12,198 nucleotides of DNA from an uncultured Thermomicrobiales bacterium (lineage in GTDB: Bacteria; Chloroflexota; Chloroflexia; Thermomicrobiales; UBA6265): assembly GCA_902806365.1 (NCBI GenBank), contig CADCWJ010000688.1, positions 1 to 12,198 on the forward strand, read 5' to 3'. Below are positions 6,828 to 12,198 of this stretch, piece by piece. The first letter of the stretch is position 1, and each line of letters starts with the position of its first letter. The position numbers and the translations under genes are program-made. A model generated the notes under the pieces. It searched no databases, had not been told where the DNA came from, and saw nothing but the letters and a program-made list of their open reading frames with translations.

Positions 6828-6915
6828 AGACCCATAGATGTGAGGGACCGGATCGTCCCACCTAACTTTCGCTTCATGCGCTTCTCGGGAGACAGACGCC
6901 GCTCCTGGGCCCCAC

Positions 6916-7794
6916 TCAGTCCATGATCGGGCGACGGGAATTCAAGTCAAAGCGACGGCCCGGCCCAAGGACGAAGAGGTGCGAGTCGACGACCGTCAAT
7001 ACCTCGCCGATGTCCCGGTCATAGTAATCAGAGGTCGCGTTCCGCCCGTCCACGATCGTCACCCCTCCGGTGCCGAGCACTTCCAGGATGCCTTCGCGAT
7101 CGATCACCACGGCGGTGTCCTCATCGAGACCGATGCTGAGGAGGCCAGGGTTGGCAGCATAGACCGAGAGAAGTCGGCCCATGCGGCCGCGTTCGCTGAA
7201 GTGCTGGTCGACGATGATGTCCTGCAGCAACCCGAATCCGGCGACCAATTCGACCATGCCCTTGCGGGCAGCGGTACTGCCGCTGTCCCCGCCGACGCCG
7301 GTGCCGCCGGAGATGAGGTGGCTGGATACGATGGAGGCGCCGGCGCTGGTTCCCGCCACGACGACCCCGTCGGCGTTCCGCATCCGGATGCATTCCATCG
7401 CCAGCGTGCCGGCGATCAGCGCGACAAGCCGGGACTGGGCCCCACCGGTGATGAAGATCCCGCTGGCGCCCTGCAACAGTTGGAGGCTTGGTTCCTCATT
7501 CGCGTCCTGCCGCACTCGGATGTCGAGGACTTCCACCGACTTCGCACCGAGTTCGGTGAACACGTCGATGTATTGCTGTCCCATCTCCTCGGGTGTCTCG
7601 GAGGCGGTCGGGACGACGACGATGCGCGCCTTCTTGCCCCCGGCGAGGTCGATGAAGCGCTCTAAGACGTTGCTGACCCCATTGCCGTCCTTGTCTTCAT
7701 GACCACCGATCGGCATCACCGGGCCTTGATTCACCCGCCGGGTCGGAGCAGAGGCGACGGGAGCCGACAGCTCATCTTGTCCATCTGATGCCAT
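6916..7794 (-). CDS. cphB: Cyanophycinase
   Basis: CphB is a serine exopeptidase of the S51-like family that releases beta-Asp-Arg dipeptides from cyanophycin in the cytoplasm. The 292-residue product has the nucleophile in GTSAGAS (S150), the signature DQHFSERGRMGRL (H198), the glycine-rich GIFITGGAQSRL (112-123) and GLDEDTA (E225), which probably supplies the third triad member. The core starts at MPIGGHEDK (27), after a 25-residue Ala/Ser/Pro tail that is likely disordered. A usual GGNQ motif reads GGAQ here. The ATG at 7794 has AAGGGGG (7807-7801) six bases upstream. No signal peptide is visible, which fits intracellular granule use rather than the exported CphE type found in cyanophycin scavengers. 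The gene follows glf by 145 bases and precedes the asparaginase by 99 bases on the same strand; spacing is loose, so a shared transcript is possible but not shown. Confidence 0.96.
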   Translation of the reverse strand: MASDGQDELSAPVASAPTRRVNQGPVMPIGGHEDKDGNGVSNVLERFIDLAGGKKARIVVVPTASETPEEMGQQYIDVFTELGAKSVEVLDIRVRQDANEEPSLQLLQGASGIFITGGAQSRLVALIAGTLAMECIRMRNADGVVVAGTSAGASIVSSHLISGGTGVGGDSGSTAARKGMVELVAGFGLLQDIIVDQHFSERGRMGRLLSVYAANPGLLSIGLDEDTAVVIDREGILEVLGTGGVTIVDGRNATSDYYDRDIGEVLTVVDSHLFVLGPGRRFDLNSRRPIMD

Positions 7795-7939
7795 GAAGTT
7801 CCCCCTTCTTGAATAGCGAGGCGAATGCCAAGATCAGCTCAATTTTGGTGCCGGGCGATTGGTCTGATGCTGGCCGGGACGGATGACCGAGGGACTGGCC
7901 CGTGTGAGCCGGAGCCGATGACGAGCCTGCAACCCATCG

Positions 7940-9229
7940 TCAGTCGTCACCCGAGGAGTCAGCGGCGGCGAGTTGACCACTAGAGCGGCTCGGCATCGTG
8001 ATTGAACCGGCCACGGACGGTTGGGAGCCGTCACTCGTCGCGACCCGGCGGCCACCGCCCGTGACGACCCCGGTGCGGGAGATCATCCCTCCGGAGAGGA
8101 TGACCCCATCGCGGGCGGGGAGGGCGGCATCGATGCGGCGGCGTCCCTGGAGTCTCTTGTGGAGGGTCATGGCCTGCGCCACGACCTGATCCATGTTGTA
8201 GTACTTATAGGTCGCGAGGCGACCGGCGAAGTGGACATCAGGGGTCTCTTCGGCGAGTGCCTGGTAGCGCTTGTACCGCGCGGCGTTCTCCGGGTTCGGG
8301 ATCGGGTAGTAAGGATCCCCCTCCGCGCGGGGGAACTCCCGAACGACGGTGGTCCGGGGGTGGTCCTGGCCGGTGAGGTGCTTGAACTCGGTCACCCGCG
8401 TGAACGCGTAATCATTCGGGAAATTCACGGTGCCGACGGCCTGGTACTGCGGGGTGTCGAGCGTCTCGAACTCGAACTCGAGAGAGCGGTACGGGAGTTT
8501 GCCGAACCGTTCGCCGAAGTAGGTGTCGATCGGTCCCGTGTAGATCAGTTCCCGGTAGGGAATGTATGGGGCGACCTCCCGGTGGTCGGTGTTGAGCATG
8601 ATGTGGATATTGGGGTGGTCCAGCATCTTCTCGAACATCCGGGTGTAGCCGTGCCGGGGCATGACCTGGTAGGTGTCGGTGAAGTACCGGTCGTCGCGGT
8701 TGGTCCGGGTCGGGATCCGGGCCGTGACCGAGGCATCGAGTTCGGTCGGATCCACTCCCCACTGCTTGCGGGTGTAGCCACGGAAGAACTTCTTGTAGAG
8801 GTCACGCCCGACCTTGCTCACCACGGCATCTTCGGCGGTCACGACCCGGTCCATCGGCTCGGCGACAGATGCTAGGAACTCCTCCATCTCGAACGAGGTT
8901 AGGTTCAGACCGTAGAGCTGATTGATGGTGTCGAGGTTGATCGGGATGGGGACGAGTTGCCCTTCGACGCTGGCGAGGACCCGATGCTCGTAGGTCCGCC
9001 ATTCGGTGAACCGGGATAGATATTCAACGATCTCAGAGGCGTTGCAGTGGAAGATGTGTGGACCATACCGATGGATCAAGATCCCGGCGTCGTCATAGAA
9101 GTCGTAGGCATTGCCGGCGATGTGGGACCGCTTCTCGACGATGAGGACCTTGGCACCGTCTTGGGAGGCGAGTCGCTCGGCCAGCACGCTGCCGGCGAAC
9201 CCGGCACCGACGATCATGTAGTCGAACAT
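7940..9229 (-). CDS. glf: UDP-galactopyranose mutase
   Basis: Glf is a flavoenzyme that interconverts UDP-galactopyranose and UDP-galactofuranose, the donor for galactofuranose glycans. The 429-residue product has the FAD-binding Rossmann start (VGAGFAGSVLAERL, 7-20), the family motif HRYGPHIFHC (53-62), LVPIPINLDT (92-101), GYTRKQWG (151-158), the Arg-bearing RIPTRTN (171-177) and the C-terminal GRLATYKYYNMDQV. Every expected motif is intact. Homologues are about 365-400 residues; the core here ends near HKRLQG (about 362) and a 67-residue Gly/Ser/Arg/Ala-rich tail follows with no recognisable fold. The start ATG has AGGA (9240-9237) 7 bases upstream. It is 38 bases downstream of the glycosyltransferase gene and probably co-transcribed with it; that partner may use the UDP-galactofuranose. 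Confidence 0.97.
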   Translation of the reverse strand: MFDYMIVGAGFAGSVLAERLASQDGAKVLIVEKRSHIAGNAYDFYDDAGILIHRYGPHIFHCNASEIVEYLSRFTEWRTYEHRVLASVEGQLVPIPINLDTINQLYGLNLTSFEMEEFLASVAEPMDRVVTAEDAVVSKVGRDLYKKFFRGYTRKQWGVDPTELDASVTARIPTRTNRDDRYFTDTYQVMPRHGYTRMFEKMLDHPNIHIMLNTDHREVAPYIPYRELIYTGPIDTYFGERFGKLPYRSLEFEFETLDTPQYQAVGTVNFPNDYAFTRVTEFKHLTGQDHPRTTVVREFPRAEGDPYYPIPNPENAARYKRYQALAEETPDVHFAGRLATYKYYNMDQVVAQAMTLHKRLQGRRRIDAALPARDGVILSGGMISRTGVVTGGGRRVATSDGSQPSVAGSITMPSRSSGQLAAADSSGDD

Positions 9230-9248
9230 GGGTCATTCCTATCTCTTA

Positions 9249-9261
9249 CGCCCAGCGGGCG
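9249..9261. other. Small hairpin between glycosyltransferase and glf
   Basis: CGCCC-AGC-GGGCG forms a 5-bp stem with a 3-base loop in the 38-base gap between the two genes. It is too short for confident termination and may only modulate relative expression. Confidence 0.25.
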
Positions 9262-9267
9262 GGCCAA

Positions 9268-10527
9268 TCAGGTCGTGGTGCTTTCGGCGGTCCGCATCGC
9301 CCCTGACATCAGGTCAGCCATCCCATCGACGATGGCATCCCAGGTGTGGGTGCGGAGGTGCGCGCTCCCGGCCTCCACTCGGCGGCGGCGCTCGGCGGGC
9401 GATTCGGATACCGCCGCCTCGATCGCGGCGATGAAGGCCGCCTCGTCCCCGGCGATCCTGACCACGTCGCCATAGAGGTCGACCACATCGGTGATCGGAG
9501 TCGAGACGATCGGCTTCTCGCCGGCCAGGTATTCGAGCGTCTTGGTCGGCGAGATCGATCGGGTTGCCTCATTGATGGCGAACGGGAGGAGCGCCACGTC
9601 GAAACCAGCCAGGAATGCTGGGAGGTCCGCGTAGTTCCGTCGGCCGAAGTAGGTGATGTTAGGTCGCCGAGGGAGGTCGGATTCGTCGATCTTGGCCAGC
9701 GGTCCGACCAGGGCCAGGGACCACTCGGCCCGCGCGTCGGCGATCGCCTCGATCAGCGAGAAATCGATTCGTTCGTCGAGGACGCCGTAGAACCCCAACA
9801 CGGTCCCGGGCAATGCCGCCACGCCCTGGTCAGGTGCGATGGTGCCGGCGGCCCGGGCGAAGTGGTCGACATCGACGCCGGATGGAAAGCAGTGGACCGA
9901 GGGATGCCGGCCGCGACGCGCCTCGTAGAGGGAGGGCCCCCCGGCGAACACCACATCCGCCCGGGCGTACATTTCCGCCTCTCGCTCGCGGAGCGCGGCG
10001 GGGGCGCCTCGGAAGCTGGCGAGGTCGTCCATCGCGTCGAACACCACGAGCGAGGGAACGACGGACGCGGGCAGGGCGCCCAGGGCCATCGGCGTGTAGT
10101 ACCAGACGATCGGGCCCCGAAGTTCCGACTCCCAGGCACTGACATCGGTGCCCAGTGGGTCGATCGTTTCTAGGGGTGACCGTTGTCCCAGGTACGGCTC
10201 GATCAGGAGCGCGATCTGGGACACGTTCTCCTCGGTGAAACCAGAGCGATTGTCCGCGGCGAGCGGGAGGATCGGTGTCAGTACCGTCACCTTGCCATCA
10301 GTGGCGAGTTGAATATCCCCACCCGGGGTGACATCCCGGCGGAAGATCGGCTCCTCGACGACGGTCACCGGTAAAGCACGGGCAAATCGGGATAGTAGGT
10401 GTTGGGGCCGTTGGAAGACCCCCTCCCAGCGCAGGTGGGTGAAGACCACCATCGATGGTGCCGACCCCTCTAACCCGCGCACGCCGGCCCGGTCTCGGGT
10501 CGTCCTACGCTCGCTGACTGAAACCAT
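9268..10527 (-). CDS. Glycosyltransferase, GT4/family 1 type
   Basis: A GT-B fold retaining glycosyltransferase, predicted to move a sugar from a nucleotide donor to a glycan or lipid acceptor at the cytoplasmic face. The 419-residue product has the N-terminal domain with HLRWEGVFQRPQHLLSRFA (31-49), a mid region with CFPSGVDVDHFA typical of the hinge in GT4 enzymes, and a C-terminal donor domain with LGFYGVLDERID, FDVALLPFAINEATRS and SPTKTLEYLAGEKPIVST (about 326-343), where the conserved Glu and Lys sit. No membrane segment is visible. The ATG at 10527 has GGGA (10539-10536) 8 bases upstream; homologues begin close to the MVVFTHLRW segment, so the first 25 residues may be an extension or the true start may be M26. 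Donor and acceptor are unknown. Pairing with glf suggests a galactofuranosyl or related transferase, which is inference. Confidence 0.9.
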   Translation of the reverse strand: MVSVSERRTTRDRAGVRGLEGSAPSMVVFTHLRWEGVFQRPQHLLSRFARALPVTVVEEPIFRRDVTPGGDIQLATDGKVTVLTPILPLAADNRSGFTEENVSQIALLIEPYLGQRSPLETIDPLGTDVSAWESELRGPIVWYYTPMALGALPASVVPSLVVFDAMDDLASFRGAPAALREREAEMYARADVVFAGGPSLYEARRGRHPSVHCFPSGVDVDHFARAAGTIAPDQGVAALPGTVLGFYGVLDERIDFSLIEAIADARAEWSLALVGPLAKIDESDLPRRPNITYFGRRNYADLPAFLAGFDVALLPFAINEATRSISPTKTLEYLAGEKPIVSTPITDVVDLYGDVVRIAGDEAAFIAAIEAAVSESPAERRRRVEAGSAHLRTHTWDAIVDGMADLMSGAMRTAESTTT

Positions 10528-10695
10528 CGGTCGGATCCCTTTCCTACGCGCTCTCGGCGTCCTCCCGCCAAAAATCCTTCGGGGAGATCATCCACTTCGA
10601 TCACCTCAAGGCGTGACCATGACGCAGCCAAGCGTCGACCCGATCAGGGCACGACATCGCAGCAGGGTGAAGCGACGCGGTGACGGTTAGTCGGG

Positions 10696-10709
10696 ACGCG
10701 AGTTCGCGT
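10696..10709. promoter_or_regulatory. Inverted repeat, possible operator
   Basis: ACGCGA-GT-TCGCGT is a 6-bp inverted repeat with a 2-base centre, in the middle of the divergent gap (about 165 bases from each start). It is flanked by GGG (10693-10695) and CCC (10714-10716). A dimeric regulator could bind it; no family assignment is possible. Confidence 0.25.
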
Positions 10710-10848
10710 GATTCCCGTTATGCAGGAGTGATGCCAGACCCCTTCGCCCCTTTCGGGCCAAAAGCGGGTGGGACCGTCACACGACGACGTGGCGCCATCT
10801 GTGCGTTAAGCGGTGAGCCAGAGCCGCACCGGGTCCGACATTCTCATC

Positions 10849-10853
10849 AGGGG
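10849..10853 (+). promoter_or_regulatory. Ribosome binding site deciding the GTG start of the GH1-like gene
   Basis: AGGGG with 8 bases to the GTG at 10862. The in-frame ATG at 10892 has no comparable site (ACCGGCCCGCC precedes it), so the GTG is preferred. Confidence 0.5.
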
Positions 10854-10861
10854 TCTCTACC

Positions 10862-12198
10862 GTGTCACATCCAAGTGGTTACCGGCCCGCCATGGAGGTA
10901 TGGGCTGGCATGGAATGCACCGTCAATCGGGTAGGGGAGCGCTTCCTCGACCAAACCGAGCTGAACGGACACGGGGATCGTCCAGACGATCTCGATCGGT
11001 TCGCGGCCCTCGGGATCGCCGCGATCCGCTACCCCGTCCTCTGGGAGCGGACCGCGCCGGGCGACCCGCTTGATGCCGACTGGTCCTGGCCAGATGAGCG
11101 CCTGGGTCGATTGCGGCAGCTCGGCGTGCGGCCGATAGTCGGCTTGGTCCATCACGGGAGTGGCCCGCGGGAGACGGACCTCCTCGACCCGAATTTCCCA
11201 AGGCGCCTGGCTGCCTACGCCGGTGCGGTCGCCCGGCGGTACCCGTGGGTGACCGATTACACGCCCGTCAACGAACCGCTGACCACGGCGCGGTTCAGCG
11301 CTCTCTACGGTCACTGGTATCCCCACCGCCGCGACGAGGGCTCGTTCTTCCGGGCGGTCGTGACCCAGTGCCAGGGAGTGATCGAGACGATGCGGGCGAT
11401 CCGGATGGTCACTCCCGCTGCCCGCCTGGTCCAGACCGAAGACCTGGGCGAAACGTTCTCCACGCCGGCACTGGCGGCCCAGGCGGCATATGAAAACGAG
11501 CGGCGGTGGCTGTCGCTCGATCTCCTGACTGGACGAGTCGTCCCGGGACATCCCTTCTGGTCACGCTTGATTGCCAACGGCATCCTCGAGCGGGAGTTGG
11601 CGGAACTGGCGGACGATCCCTGCCCGCCGGACATCGTCGGCATCAACCACTACCTCACCAGCGAGCGGATGCTCGACGATCGGCTCGATCGATACCCCGA
11701 CTCGACCCACGGGAGCAACGGGCGACAAGGCTACGCCGATGTCGAAGCAGTTCGGGTCTGTGCCGAGGGGCCCGGTGGCTGGCGCCGGCTGCTCCGGGCC
11801 ACTTGGGACCGCTATGGTTTGCCGGTGGCCGCCACCGAGGTCCACCTCTCCTGCACCCGAGAAGAGCAGATGCGGTGGTTGGCCGAAGCGTGGGAGATCG
11901 CCCAAGATCTGCGGGATGATGGCGTGGATATCCGGGCCGTCACGCCGTGGTCGCTCCTCGGCTCCTTCGGGTGGAACCGACTGGTCAGTGGCGAGATGGA
12001 TTACTACGAACCGGGAGTCTTCGACTTGCGTGCTCCCCATCCGAGGCCCACTGCACTGGCTGGCCTCATCACCGAACTCGCGGCGGGACGGCCACCGCGC
12101 CATCCTGTCCTCGCCGTGCCCGGTTGGTGGCGTCGTCCTTCTCGGCTCCTGTTCCCCCCAGTGGATGGATCGGGAACGGATGTGACCGTGATCCCCGA
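10862..12198 (+). CDS. GH1-like glycoside hydrolase domain protein, partial; probable fusion with an RmlD-like reductase beyond the edge
   Basis: The frame is open from GTG 10862 to the window end (445 codons), with the C-terminus missing. Start choice rests on AGGGG 8 bases upstream; ATG 10892 and 10910 are alternatives. The product reads as a TIM-barrel of glycoside hydrolase family 1: IRYPVLWERTAP (55-66), PIVGLVHHGSGP (91-102), the acid/base motif TPVNEP (E138), DIVGINHYLTSE (257-268), the probable nucleophile in ATEVH (E326) and TPWSLLGSFGWN. Both catalytic glutamates are therefore present, although it diverges from ordinary beta-glucosidases. I recall proteins of this kind, near glf and a GT4 gene, that continue into an RmlD/dTDP-4-dehydrorhamnose reductase-like domain. 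The N-terminal GH1-like part here ends at about residue 420, and the linker (VDGSGTDVTV) near the edge fits that. It is divergent from the glycosyltransferase and probably acts in the same sugar pathway. Confidence 0.88.
   Translation, partial: MSHPSGYRPAMEVWAGMECTVNRVGERFLDQTELNGHGDRPDDLDRFAALGIAAIRYPVLWERTAPGDPLDADWSWPDERLGRLRQLGVRPIVGLVHHGSGPRETDLLDPNFPRRLAAYAGAVARRYPWVTDYTPVNEPLTTARFSALYGHWYPHRRDEGSFFRAVVTQCQGVIETMRAIRMVTPAARLVQTEDLGETFSTPALAAQAAYENERRWLSLDLLTGRVVPGHPFWSRLIANGILERELAELADDPCPPDIVGINHYLTSERMLDDRLDRYPDSTHGSNGRQGYADVEAVRVCAEGPGGWRRLLRATWDRYGLPVAATEVHLSCTREEQMRWLAEAWEIAQDLRDDGVDIRAVTPWSLLGSFGWNRLVSGEMDYYEPGVFDLRAPHPRPTALAGLITELAAGRPPRHPVLAVPGWWRRPSRLLFPPVDGSGTDVTVIP

Larger units (their letters stand above)
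10528..10861. promoter_or_regulatory. Divergent intergenic region, likely holding promoters in both directions
   Basis: This 334-base gap separates the minus-strand glycosyltransferase from the plus-strand GH1-like gene, so promoters for both should lie here. I could not choose a convincing -10/-35 pair for either. It contains the inverted repeat at 10696-10709. Short open frames across it have no recognisable content. Confidence 0.45.

Noticed and set aside
8021..8875. 284-codon plus-strand open frame opposite glf
   Set aside because: It is a mirror frame of the firmly identified glf gene, with repetitive Val/Gly/Arg content and no known motif.
10865..11551. 228-codon minus-strand open frame opposite the GH1-like gene
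   Set aside because: The plus-strand frame has both GH1 catalytic motifs in order. The minus frame has no recognisable domain.
1..12198. CRISPR array, insertion sequence, integrase or prophage signals
   Set aside because: No regularly spaced repeats, transposase motifs or terminal inverted repeats were seen. The only tandem repeat is the coding GTP repeat at 5250-5288.

Overview
The window looks like chromosomal DNA from a GC-rich free-living bacterium. Codons strongly favour G or C at third positions and there is no mobile element, phage gene or CRISPR array. The protein style suggests a Chloroflexota member near Thermomicrobia/Sphaerobacter: a secreted Gly-Thr-Pro repeat protein, a small secreted protein with a GWCRTDP motif, and a sensor with an FNAAQ membrane motif. 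That placement is from memory of such proteomes and is tentative. No marker gene (rRNA, tRNA) is present.

Layout. Eight of nine genes lie on the minus strand, read from right to left. (1) A surface-sugar block runs from 10527 to 7940: a GT4-type glycosyltransferase followed by UDP-galactopyranose mutase (glf). A divergent plus-strand gene at 10862 encodes a GH1-like glycosidase that runs off the right edge. (2) A cyanophycin block runs from 7794 to 1924: cyanophycinase (cphB), a Rhizobium etli-type (class 3) asparaginase, a small secreted repeat protein, and cyanophycin synthetase (cphA). (3) The left end holds a small exported protein of unknown function and the N-terminal 285 residues of a membrane PAS sensor that runs off the left edge.

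How they work together. CphA polymerises Asp and Arg into cyanophycin, a nitrogen and carbon store. CphB cuts the polymer into beta-Asp-Arg dipeptides. No known isoaspartyl dipeptidase is encoded here. The gene next to cphB instead encodes a zinc-site class 3 asparaginase. It may simply recycle asparagine to aspartate and ammonium, or it may act on the beta-aspartyl linkage of the dipeptide; the second idea is the main functional hypothesis from this window. The glycosyltransferase, Glf and GH1-like protein probably make a galactofuranose-containing glycan and are not obviously linked to cyanophycin.

Non-coding regions of note. The roughly 500 bases before cphA can fold into a three-way junction (4823-4900) that shares bases with a competing 7-bp helix (4897-4922), as an attenuator or riboswitch might. 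A 15-bp hairpin (5066-5100) follows the repeat-protein gene and looks like a terminator without a U tract. A perfect 26-bp palindrome (970-995) lies between the two left-end genes. All of these are read by eye and not supported by any folding or homology search.
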